Both the position numbers and the translations under genes were made by a program. From Halopenitus sp041821145 (GTDB lineage: Archaea; Halobacteriota; Halobacteria; Halobacteriales; Haloferacaceae), in NCBI RefSeq assembly GCF_041821145.1, contig NZ_JBGUBC010000006.1, forward strand, positions 110,989 to 174,988: a stretch of DNA of 64,000 nucleotides. The letters are read 5' to 3'. Below are positions 1 through 7,905 of this stretch, one piece after another. The first letter of the stretch is position 1; each line of letters starts with the position of its first letter. The notes below the pieces were generated by a model. The model saw only the letters and a program-made list of their open reading frames with translations. It was not told the DNA's origin and searched no databases.

Positions 1-512
1 CAAATAGCATCCGTACTTGTTGCTACTGAATCCACATCACAGGTCGGCGGGGGATACTGTGTCCAAGCATCGAGAAATGCTGGCCCTTCAAGCCACGGAT
101 CAGTCAGAATTTTGAATCCGTCGTATTCAATTGATAGGGTAGCATGAGACAGGAGAGAAATATTTGGACGGGCAGTGTTTTCATTTGAAACGCTAAATTC
201 AATAACGTTGTCAGTTTGCGGAATGTCAGCGTAAAGTTCCCCGTCGCGTTGCGTCAAATTGTACGCTGTCAAGGACTCTGTTTCAACTGTCGTTGAATCC
301 CCGGTTTCCACATCAAACTCCCAGTTGTGCTGTGGACAGCGAAGACAATCATCATTTACAACTTCAACTGTCCCACCCAAATGTGGACACTCTGACGAGA
401 ATATGACAGGCTGGCTTTCTTCATTTTTGCTTATAATATACCACTCCCCATCAACCTCGACTGACTGTGGTAATGTTTCCAAAAGTGAGGCTGGCCCGAC
501 GTGAACGCTCAT
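1..512 (-). CDS. Rieske [2Fe-2S] protein with start of a metallo-beta-lactamase-like domain (CMAH-like), 3' end outside window
   Basis: The reading frame runs open from an ATG at 512 to the window edge, about 170 residues, with no stop. The N-terminal part is a Rieske domain: a C-P-H motif is followed about 16 residues later by C-P-Q-H, the four ligands of a [2Fe-2S] cluster. After it, a segment reading LSHATLSIEYDGFKILTDPW is typical of the first strands of UlaG-like metallo-beta-lactamase folds. Rieske plus this fold is the architecture of CMP-N-acetylneuraminate hydroxylase-like proteins, so an oxygenase acting on a sugar nucleotide is possible. The substrate cannot be told from the fragment. 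The gene is more AT-rich than most of the window. Confidence 0.75.
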   Translation of the reverse strand, partial: MSVHVGPASLLETLPQSVEVDGEWYIISKNEESQPVIFSSECPHLGGTVEVVNDDCLRCPQHNWEFDVETGDSTTVETESLTAYNLTQRDGELYADIPQTDNVIEFSVSNENTARPNISLLSHATLSIEYDGFKILTDPWLEGPAFLDAWTQYPPPTCDVDSVATSTDAI

Positions 513-1108
513 TGTACGATTTCAACGCGTAAGACCACATTAGTCTTACTGGTACAATAGCACACTCGGCCAGATTCGACAGACAGGTGATATATATCGA
601 GTGTACAAGGCTGACTCCGGTCAACGGTCTTCACACCGACTCGCCGCCGCCCACGACCGCGAGACGGCTCCGAGAGGATAGTATGTTAACATAGAGGTGA
701 CACAGCCTCGCTCTCGAAGCCGCTCAAAGCGTTAGAGAGTATCCCACAGAAGGTGGCCCAATCCTCTCGGTTAGGTAACGAGCGCTTGCACGCGGGCGTC
801 ACGGGTCTCTCGCGCTTGTTGCGGTGAACGCATTACCTCAATGTCCGAAATCAGCATGCTGGGGGTATCATACTCCCTAATTCTTCTCGAAATAGGGGAA
901 GGACTGAAAGGGCTACGGCCCCTACAATGTATTGAAGCGCCCGACGGCACAGGGTGCGTGCTGTAGCCGGTTCAAATCTCGCGGGAAAATACGGTGATAT
1001 AGGCCCGAATCCTTACGCCGTATTGCGAATCCAATCCGCGCGGAAGAAGTATGCCGCCTCCCGGCAATATACGAAGAGTTCAAATGCCTACCCGTTCTAA
1101 ATTAGAGT
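513..1108. other. Gene-free stretch before the first integrase
   Basis: No convincing coding frame on either strand. Apart from the inverted repeat at 529-549, it holds a tRNA T-arm-like string (GGTTCAAATC near 971-980) whose flanks do not pair well. An integrase-associated attachment site at a tRNA 3' end could look like this, but no second copy was found in the window. Confidence 0.4.
529..549. promoter_or_regulatory. Perfect 7-bp inverted repeat upstream of the Rieske gene
   Basis: GTAAGAC-N7-GTCTTAC lies 17 bases before the start codon of the minus-strand Rieske gene. Position and symmetry suit an operator or a 5' hairpin. The function is inferred only. Confidence 0.35.
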
Positions 1109-2368
1109 ATGTCGGGGTTGCCACCCAAGATCGAAACACTCCACACGCGGATTAAGCGGTCGGAGAATCTCTCACCAGAGGATAAAGACGCCCTCCTCAA
1201 GTTCTCTTCCGAACTCGGGGTACACAACTACTCTGTGGGCCGATGGACGAAACTCCTCCAACACTGTACGATGATGGCAGGTGACTCGTACAAGTACTCC
1301 CCAGATGAACTACCTGAGCCAGATCTGGCAGACATCATCGGAGAATCCAAGAAGGAGAAGGATGCCGCGAAAAAATACGTCAGTTGGATCAACGCGACGT
1401 ATGATAGCGAAGAATCGAAACGTGACCACCGAGTCGCACTTCGAATGTTTGGTGGGCACTTCACAGCAGGCGACTATAAAGAGGAGAAACCATCGAGCGT
1501 CGAGTGGATCTCTGCCGATCTCCCCAGGGACTACGATCCAAAACCAGACCCGACGAAGATGTGGTGGTGGGACGAACACATCGTTCCCGTCCTGGATAAC
1601 GCGAAATACGCTCGCAACAAGGCAGCGGTCGCCGTAGACTGGGACGCTGGTCCACGGTCTGAGGAGTTCCAAGAACTCGCTGTCGGTGACGTTAGCGATC
1701 ACAAGTACGGGATGGAAATCACGGTCGATGGGAAGCGAGGACGTCGCTCCATTGTACTAATCTCCTCAGTTCCATACCTCAGGCGCTGGCTAGAGGCTCA
1801 CCCTCGGGGTAATGATCCTGATGCGCCGCTTTGGTCGGACTTAGACACTGGGCGGGACGTGAGCTACAATATGAAACTGAAGATGCTCCGAGCACCCGTC
1901 AAGCGAGCAGTCGATAATGGTGATCTCAGAAAGCCATCGAAGATGGTGTTTACCCGGATGCGAAAATCCTCCGCAAGTTATCTGGCGCGGAAGAACGTGT
2001 CACAGAATCATATAGAGAAGCACCATGGCTGGGTCAAAAATAGCGATGAGGCTCGACGATACATCGACGTATTCCGAGAGGACACTGCTCGTGAAGTAGC
2101 CCGAGCTCACGGTGTAGACGTTTCGGAAGACGAGATCGAGGCAATTGGGCCGGTCCAGTGCCCGCGTTGTCAGCGCGACACGCCAAGGGGAGAAGCTCAA
2201 TGTATGTGGTGCGGACAGGCATTAGGCCCGAAAGGCGTCGAGAAGATCGAAGAGCGTCAGGAACGTCTCTTTGACTCCGCACTCGAAGCCGAGGGGCAGA
2301 TGAAAGAACGACTCAAGAATGTGCAAAGTGAACTCGAAGAACTGCGGTCTTTGGGCCTCGAAATCTAA
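1109..2368 (+). CDS. Tyrosine recombinase/integrase with C-terminal zinc ribbon
   Basis: A 419-residue protein with the tyrosine recombinase layout. The first catalytic Arg lies in GPRSEEFQEL (about residue 183), a basic TRMRKSSASYLAR segment stands at the box II position near 282-294, and HHGW is followed by EARRYI with the candidate nucleophile Tyr near 317. Residues 351-370 hold CxxC...CxxC, a zinc ribbon seen in several haloarchaeal integrases, and the last 40 residues look coiled-coil. It should catalyse site-specific strand exchange for an integrated element. The usual HxxR reads TRMR here, so one catalytic His appears replaced. Flanks are gene-free, and an opposed second recombinase lies 400 bases downstream. 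Confidence 0.85.
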   Translation: MSGLPPKIETLHTRIKRSENLSPEDKDALLKFSSELGVHNYSVGRWTKLLQHCTMMAGDSYKYSPDELPEPDLADIIGESKKEKDAAKKYVSWINATYDSEESKRDHRVALRMFGGHFTAGDYKEEKPSSVEWISADLPRDYDPKPDPTKMWWWDEHIVPVLDNAKYARNKAAVAVDWDAGPRSEEFQELAVGDVSDHKYGMEITVDGKRGRRSIVLISSVPYLRRWLEAHPRGNDPDAPLWSDLDTGRDVSYNMKLKMLRAPVKRAVDNGDLRKPSKMVFTRMRKSSASYLARKNVSQNHIEKHHGWVKNSDEARRYIDVFREDTAREVARAHGVDVSEDEIEAIGPVQCPRCQRDTPRGEAQCMWCGQALGPKGVEKIEERQERLFDSALEAEGQMKERLKNVQSELEELRSLGLEI

Positions 2369-2766
2369 TGCGATGAGCTGCGGTCCCAGAAATACCCACT
2401 CGTTGTCATAATCTTGGAATTGTTCGTTTGGAATTTACCGCGGATCACAACCGAACCAACTCCAGAAGTTACAAAACTGCAGTACGGCGTGGGGATTCGA
2501 ATTGGAGGGCTTTCCGGGCTGATCTGACCTGAACAAAATCCGCCCGACGGCGAGGCTCTATATTCTTCCCGTGCCTTCAGAATTCAACCAAATCAGGTTA
2601 TCAAATTATTGACTAAATTAATGATCAGCAACGATTGGGGAGTCCTATGCTCTGAGTGATGGCTCAGACCAAGTACCAGCGGCCGCTAGGGATGAAACGT
2701 TGATTCTAGTGGGTGAGCAGGGAAGGGATTTGTGGGACGGTAGCTGATAAGTGCCTATACCTGTGG
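2369..2766. other. Non-coding stretch between two integrases
   Basis: About 400 bases between convergently oriented recombinase genes. I see no coding frame, RNA gene or clear repeat. It is locally AT-rich around 2580-2640. Confidence 0.5.
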
Positions 2767-4113
2767 TTAGTAATCGGAGATGGAGGTTTGCCTGTCGAGA
2801 TACTCAGTTTGGTCAAGCTCTTCCTGCATAACCTTCGGTAGCTCATCGATGTTTAGTAGGTCCTCGAAGTACTTTCGTCCCAACTCCCGAACATGCCGTC
2901 GGTTAACGACGTCGTCAATGTAGTTCTCTTCGTCCACTTTGGGATTGTCCGTCCCGCCCTCGTCCGAGACAAATTTAATCTCGTTGCGATTCTTGTGAAG
3001 CGCTTTCTTGTAGTTCGTCTTCCAAAGTTGCCTGAAGTTCTGGATCGTCGGGAGTGTACCATCCGGCAACCGAACGTTGGCAATCTTACATAGCCGCTTC
3101 AACCACTCATTCAGCGTATCAGCAGTGCGTGAGCCGGATTCCGATTGTGGACTCGGGACCAGACTTCCGTTCCCACCCACTTCTTGGATGTATTCACGAT
3201 ATGCTTGAAGGAAGTCAGATCCCATCATGATCGGAACGTACTCCGGTGCGTCGTCCTGTCGAAGGTTCTTACGCTCATCGAAATGGACGTGTGGGTCGTT
3301 TCCGAAGTGGAGTTGCGTTCCTACATCTAACTGCTCCACTTCACTTGAGCGGGGGCCGACAGCAACCAAGAAGACAATAAGGACTTTCATCCACATCTTC
3401 CATCGATCCAGGTCGTAGCCCTGGACCGGACACTCCTCAAGATTATTCACGGTGTTCCACACGTCATTCAATTGTTCCTCCGTAATCGGATGTGCCTCAC
3501 CTTTGCTTCTGACCCACTCGAACTCATCGAGTGCTTGTTCAACCGGATTTAGATCGACGCGGTACGCATTTTTCACGATGCGGTAGTACTCCGAGAAGTA
3601 ATGTGGATAATTCTGCATCGTCCCGTCTGACAACGTTCGATCCATATACTCGATGATGGTGACCGTTTGCTGAACGTTGGTTAGTCGCTCCTCGTGTGAG
3701 GCGTACGACCCGAGATCCAGCATTTCCACATCTAATTCTTCTTCGTGGATTGCCTCATACACCTTCTTGATGGCAGAACGGATTGCCTTAATCGTCGAAT
3801 CAGCAAGCCCCCTATTGTCTTCTTGCTTTGTGATGAAATACTCCAGAGACTGGATCGTCTCTTCATTATTTGCCGGCCATTTTCCGTTCGAGCGGGCACC
3901 AAATCCGTGTTCTCGGAGGTGTTCGTGAAGAGTCTGATCGTAGAACTCCTGGCACTTGATGTTCAGACCCTCAGCCGAATACCGCGTATGGGTTCTAATG
4001 TAGTCCCAAGATGGGAGGTGATCTCGGGGCAACCCATCACGTCGCAACTGCTCTCGCAAAACTGCCGGGAGCCTTTCGTCGAGAACCTGTCTGCTGATTC
4101 GTTCTCGACTCAT
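2767..4113 (-). CDS. Divergent tyrosine recombinase/integrase
   Basis: 448 residues. The N-terminal 200 residues look like a SAM-like core-binding region. The catalytic half has GPRSSEVEQLDV (first Arg near 253), a NFRQLWKTNYKK segment near 362-373 and RRHVRELGRKYF near 402-413, giving a terminal Tyr. The box II HxxR is not obvious, so the active site is either diverged or altered. Its start ATG overlaps the TGA of a 54-aa gene immediately upstream (ATGA), so the two are translated as a pair. Long haloarchaeal integrases of this kind are usually annotated as site-specific recombinases of proviruses or genomic islands. It is not close in sequence to the recombinase at 1109-2368. Confidence 0.8.
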   Translation of the reverse strand: MSRERISRQVLDERLPAVLREQLRRDGLPRDHLPSWDYIRTHTRYSAEGLNIKCQEFYDQTLHEHLREHGFGARSNGKWPANNEETIQSLEYFITKQEDNRGLADSTIKAIRSAIKKVYEAIHEEELDVEMLDLGSYASHEERLTNVQQTVTIIEYMDRTLSDGTMQNYPHYFSEYYRIVKNAYRVDLNPVEQALDEFEWVRSKGEAHPITEEQLNDVWNTVNNLEECPVQGYDLDRWKMWMKVLIVFLVAVGPRSSEVEQLDVGTQLHFGNDPHVHFDERKNLRQDDAPEYVPIMMGSDFLQAYREYIQEVGGNGSLVPSPQSESGSRTADTLNEWLKRLCKIANVRLPDGTLPTIQNFRQLWKTNYKKALHKNRNEIKFVSDEGGTDNPKVDEENYIDDVVNRRHVRELGRKYFEDLLNIDELPKVMQEELDQTEYLDRQTSISDY

Positions 4114-4274
4114 CTGTTTGCTCCCACTTTGGCTCGGTCGATCGCTTCCAGAATCTGTTCAGCATCGTATGCGAATGGGAGATCACTCGAAGCGATCGTT
4201 TCGAGGTCCTCCCGAAGCTCCTCCGCAGTCGCTATCGCTGACTGACGTGGGTTCAGAGGGTCTTTAGACTCCAT
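4110..4274 (-). CDS. Small acidic 54-aa protein coupled to the integrase
   Basis: The frame from ATG at 4274 encodes 54 residues starting MESKDPLNPRQ and ending KVGANR. Its stop overlaps the integrase start by four bases (ATGA). It is acidic and looks helical, without a membrane segment or Cys motif. Overlap with the recombinase suggests a cofactor such as a recombination directionality or DNA-binding helper, but the sequence does not show this. It is below common length cut-offs, so it is easily missed. Confidence 0.55.
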   Translation of the reverse strand: MESKDPLNPRQSAIATAEELREDLETIASSDLPFAYDAEQILEAIDRAKVGANR

Positions 4275-4363
4275 CCTGCCCACCACCGTTCTGACTATGC
4301 CGATCGTCGTTCAATTCTACAGCCATTCTAATTTTGAGTGTTTACTACTTTGACCCGGTACAG

Positions 4364-4369
4364 TTTAAA
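4364..4369 (+). promoter_or_regulatory. TATA box (TTTAAA)
   Basis: TTTAAA lies about 30 bases before the ATG at 4398, the spacing expected for a nearly leaderless archaeal transcript. Confidence 0.5.
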
Positions 4370-4397
4370 GACTCGCCTCCAAAGGAAAGGTATCAAC

Positions 4398-4910
4398 ATG
4401 ACTGACGAGCCCTCGGATGAATCGGAAGATGAGACGCCACCCCCGGACCAAACCCCCGAACTAGAGGACGCTATCGGTATCGGAGACGAGGACGAGTCAA
4501 AAATCGGTGCTTATCACGAACCAAAAGAAACGCCGACTGTTGAGCTGGATCAAATCGAAGTCGAGGAATTCTTCACAAAGAAAGCATCAATCGATATTCT
4601 TGCTCAACTCGCCGAAGGACCCAAACGATTCAGCGAAATCAATACCGCAATCGCAACAAGCCACGGAACTGTCGCTACTCGACTGACTGAAGGTGCCAAA
4701 CTTGACCTCTGGAAGGAGTATTTCCTATACCCGGAAGACGGGGGGAAGATAAAACTGTACGAACTGCAACCTGCTGCAGAAGAGTTCGCGCAACTAGCCG
4801 AGGAAGAAGACATCCGCGAGACTACCGAACGACTCCGTCAAGCCAAAAAGCAACACGATGATGCTCTGGAGAATTTCCGTATGAGGGTGGCATCCGACGA
4901 CACAGAGTGA
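4398..4910 (+). CDS. Winged-helix DNA-binding protein
   Basis: 170 residues from the ATG at 4398; an upstream in-frame start at 4338 is ignored because it precedes the TATA box. The first 50 residues are very acidic and probably disordered. Then comes a winged-helix core: ASIDILAQLAEGPKRFSEIN, a recognition-helix region ATSHGTVATRLTEGAKLDLW and a wing with KIKLYELQ. A C-terminal helix rich in Glu, Arg and Gln may dimerise. It resembles ArsR/MarR-like regulators common in haloarchaea. It is divergent from the integrase pair and may control it. Confidence 0.75.
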   Translation: MTDEPSDESEDETPPPDQTPELEDAIGIGDEDESKIGAYHEPKETPTVELDQIEVEEFFTKKASIDILAQLAEGPKRFSEINTAIATSHGTVATRLTEGAKLDLWKEYFLYPEDGGKIKLYELQPAAEEFAQLAEEEDIRETTERLRQAKKQHDDALENFRMRVASDDTE

Positions 4911-5037
4911 TGTCGTGCCTCTCGTTTCAATGAGTTCGGTGATACCCGTCGACGGAGATCGGTTCAGCAATCCGAACACGCTCAGAGGCCGGTCATATTA
5001 AACTGAAAATTAAGTGGTGTCATAGCTACTCCTTCTC

Positions 5038-5748
5038 ATGGCTGCACACATAGGAGTAGACTGGGCAAGCGGATTGTGGGTCGTTGTCGAGGCAACACCA
5101 CATACTACGAGAATTTCTACCGAACCATCGTTACTAAATGTCTGGCATAAGTACAGCGATCGTGCGAACGAGATTTTAGTTGATATCCCAGTTCACTTGA
5201 CGGACGAGAACAAACGAGAGTGCGATAGGAAGGCCAAGGACTTCCTTGGTTCGCGTGGCAGTACCGTTTTCTGGACACCCAACCGTGACGCGGTCACTAC
5301 TGAGGACTACAACGAGGCCGTTAAGCGAAATACTAGTGGACTGGGCAGTCACAGTTGGGGACTCATTCCGCGAATCCGAGAAGTGAACGCGCTGCTGGAT
5401 GAATTTGAGGCTGTATGTGAGACGGTGTACGAAAGTCACCCAGAGGTATGCTTCAAAGCGTACCACGGCGACGATCTCCCGTCGAAGAAAAGCGATGAAG
5501 GCTTCAAAGCCCGGAAAGACTGTCTTATCAAGAACGGAGGCGAATCCTTCCAGCTAGTGTTAGACCTCGTCGACGAACGGGAAACAAGCAGCCAATGGCA
5601 CCATCGAATCCAGTCCGGACGTCTCGACGATGTCCTTGACGCTGCCATCCTCGCACTAACTGCCCGCGAGTCAGCAGGCTCCTATTCGACCCTTCCACAG
5701 GAAGCCGATCCCACCTGTGAGCCTTCGATCGTCTACCCCGGATGCTGA
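5038..5748 (+). CDS. DUF429 family protein (RNase H-like fold)
   Basis: 236 residues. The N-terminus GVDWASGLW, the DIPVHL segment after about 55 residues and ESHPEVCFKAY near 135-145 are the conserved blocks of DUF429, a family predicted to have an RNase H-like fold. Acidic residues in each block (the Asp of GVDW, the Asp of DIPVH, the Glu of ESHPE) would be the metal-binding set. AT-rich sequence CATATTAAAC lies about 40 bases upstream. The cellular role is unknown. It stands alone between the integrase region and the membrane-protein region. Confidence 0.75.
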   Translation: MAAHIGVDWASGLWVVVEATPHTTRISTEPSLLNVWHKYSDRANEILVDIPVHLTDENKRECDRKAKDFLGSRGSTVFWTPNRDAVTTEDYNEAVKRNTSGLGSHSWGLIPRIREVNALLDEFEAVCETVYESHPEVCFKAYHGDDLPSKKSDEGFKARKDCLIKNGGESFQLVLDLVDERETSSQWHHRIQSGRLDDVLDAAILALTARESAGSYSTLPQEADPTCEPSIVYPGC

Positions 5749-6044
5749 TTGGTCATCAGGATTAGCCGGCTATCCCCTTTACCAGAATCGACTCTCTATC
5801 CACTCTGTCTCGTTCGAACAACGAAGTTCAGTGTCATTCACAACAAATCGTGATGAATTCAGAATCCGTCTATCACATCGAACTCCCTGTGTCCCGGCAT
5901 CTCCAAGTGACCAGACAAAGTGCCAATAACCGCGTCCGTGACCGCCTGAATCACCAGAGAGTTATTACGAGGATACGAAGTTATCAACGTCTTCGCGTCT
6001 ATGAACAGACCGTCAAAACAGCTAATCAACGGCATTAGAGAATA
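5749..6044. other. Intergenic stretch, no supported gene
   Basis: Only short frames of about 60-70 codons exist on each strand, and they overlap one another. None has a recognisable motif or promoter. A minus-strand frame (5859-6071) reads protein-like near its end but overlaps the start of the next gene. It could be a gene remnant. Confidence 0.4.
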
Positions 6045-6488
6045 ATGGATTCCCCTGATCTCTACGCTCATTACAAGGCCACAGATGTCGATATTCCAGC
6101 CGGTGTATACCGCGTTGTCGGCCGTGGGGAGGCGAGTGTGACGTTACTACGAGTGGGGGAACCTGATGAACGGCGAGTGCACACTGGTGAACTCGTGACC
6201 GTTGATCTCGAAACAATCGACAATCTCCGTCCGTGCGAGAATCCAGACGGTAACCGACCAATCGGCGAAGCTATCAAGTCGAAATTTGAGGCGGGCTATT
6301 GGTCACTTCGTGTCTTTATACAGCAATTAGCCGCTAACCTCCTGCCGACAACGATTGCACTACTGCTGATTCTCGGCGGTAAATTCGGGGATCAGTTGAT
6401 TTCGCTTCCAGATGTCGTGTTCGGTGGGTTCATCCTTGTCGGAAGTCTCGGGCTCGCATACATCGGCAGTGGTCGGTGGGAGATTTGA
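6045..6488 (+). CDS. Small membrane protein, unknown
   Basis: 147 residues. The first 80 residues are soluble and mostly strand-like; two hydrophobic segments follow (about 92-112 and 122-140). The protein is probably anchored with the N-domain in the cytoplasm. No family recognised. It lies 80 bases before the HEXXH membrane protein on the same strand and may share its transcript. Confidence 0.55.
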   Translation: MDSPDLYAHYKATDVDIPAGVYRVVGRGEASVTLLRVGEPDERRVHTGELVTVDLETIDNLRPCENPDGNRPIGEAIKSKFEAGYWSLRVFIQQLAANLLPTTIALLLILGGKFGDQLISLPDVVFGGFILVGSLGLAYIGSGRWEI

Positions 6489-6565
6489 GTCCTGGCTCTA
6501 ATAGGCCCACATTCAAATCGCAGACTACCCGAATTTCAAGAATACACCTCTCCTGAGTGTCCAGT

Positions 6566-7480
6566 ATGCCCACCGACGGCGCTAGCGACGCTGGGACGAC
6601 ACTGGCAGACCTCGAATTAACGCGAGGGCTCACGATCCAGATGACTGCGATCGGCACGCTCGGGATGGTCGTCGGCTGGGCGGTGTTCAGCACGCTCTAC
6701 CAAGTCACAACCGGGCAGGCAGTGAGTTTCCAGTTTGCGCCTTCAGGTATCGGGTGGTGGACTGACGCACTGAACGTACTGGTGATCGTGATGCTAGGTG
6801 CCGTCTTCATCATCCCGCACGAGTGGCTTCACGGACTCGCCATCCGATACTATGGTGGGGAGGCCCGCTACGGCGTCGGCGTCGCGCACTTCATACTCCC
6901 GTACGCGTACGCGACGACGGATCATGAGTTCTCTCGGAACCAGTTTATCGTCGTTCTCCTGACGCCGCTCGTCGTGTTGACTCTTCTCGGCGTCTCGTTG
7001 ATGATCCTGTTCGAGTGGGGTTGGTTGATCGTCCCGCTCACGTTGAACGCCGCAGGAGCGGTCGCAGACATCTGGATGACCCTCATAGTACTGAGCTACC
7101 CCGCACACGTCCGGATTGTCGATCACGAAGCGGGAGTCAGAATCCTCGGGCTGAGGACCGATCGTCCGCGGTCGCTCTCGATCACGACACTCGTCTGGGA
7201 CGCGCTTGCCGGGGCGGGGGTTGCAACGTTCGGCGTACTAATCCTGTTAGCGATCGGCGGCCCCCTCTTGTTGTCCCTGCTTGGTGTCACGTCACTCACG
7301 GTCGGAACCCCGGGAACGATCACGTACCTGTTTTCGTTCACCAACACGCCGACGGAGATCTCATTCGGTGTCGGGCCAGGTGTGCTAAGCCTCGGGGCAA
7401 CAGTTGGACTCGGCTACGCACTTCTACGGAGCTATTGCCGAGGCAAGCATCCTATTGAGACGACATCTGAAGCTCGGTAG
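6566..7480 (+). CDS. DUF3267-like membrane protein with HEXXH (putative zinc metalloprotease)
   Basis: 304 residues from ATG 6566; a GTG at 6557 is also possible. A signal-like segment lies near 27-48, then a helix carrying PHEWLHG gives an HEXXH with H85, E86 and H89 inside a membrane segment, followed by further hydrophobic segments. A conserved NAAGAVADIWM stretch follows about 85 residues later; its Asp could be the third zinc ligand. This is the layout of DUF3267 membrane metalloprotease-like proteins. Substrate unknown. It is one of several membrane-protease-like genes in the region. Confidence 0.7.
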   Translation: MPTDGASDAGTTLADLELTRGLTIQMTAIGTLGMVVGWAVFSTLYQVTTGQAVSFQFAPSGIGWWTDALNVLVIVMLGAVFIIPHEWLHGLAIRYYGGEARYGVGVAHFILPYAYATTDHEFSRNQFIVVLLTPLVVLTLLGVSLMILFEWGWLIVPLTLNAAGAVADIWMTLIVLSYPAHVRIVDHEAGVRILGLRTDRPRSLSITTLVWDALAGAGVATFGVLILLAIGGPLLLSLLGVTSLTVGTPGTITYLFSFTNTPTEISFGVGPGVLSLGATVGLGYALLRSYCRGKHPIETTSEAR

Positions 7481-7500
7481 GTCGATTTGCCTAGTCATGT

Positions 7501-7851
7501 TCAATTGTGGGTTTCAATGAGCGCACCGAGCGTCGCCAGCCCGATACTCAACCCCAGCGTTTCTGCGTACAGAACCAGCTCTGCTCTTCCCGGTACTGAA
7601 ACGACTTCGATCGTAGCGAAGGCACAAGCGATGAGCAGCAGACTCATCCCAGCAAGCCACCGATCGCGTCCATCCAACCCTCGAAACGAGACAGAGAATT
7701 CCGTTGGATACCCAACGGCAGTCCAGGCGGTAATTCCCCACACAAGGCCACACAGGCCTGCAAGTCGTAAATCAACATCAAATGCAATTTTCACTGCAGT
7801 TCCAATGACGAGAGCGACGGTAATGCCGCCAATCCACGGTCGATATCTCAT
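7501..7851 (-). CDS. Four-helix membrane protein, unknown
   Basis: 116 residues from ATG 7851 (MRYRPWIGG). About four hydrophobic segments, no charged catalytic motif. It faces the preceding gene tail-to-tail with 20 bases between stops. I recognise no family. Codon use and the compact transmembrane pattern support coding. Confidence 0.5.
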   Translation of the reverse strand: MRYRPWIGGITVALVIGTAVKIAFDVDLRLAGLCGLVWGITAWTAVGYPTEFSVSFRGLDGRDRWLAGMSLLLIACAFATIEVVSVPGRAELVLYAETLGLSIGLATLGALIETHN

Positions 7852-7905
7852 AGCTCTACGCTGAGAAGCCAGACACACAAAAGTGAACGTGACAGTTGAT
7901 CGCGG

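Noticed and set aside
960..990. tRNA-like string GGTTCAAATC
   Set aside because: The flanking bases do not form a proper T-stem, and no anticodon arm or acceptor stem fits upstream. At most it is a degenerate attachment site.
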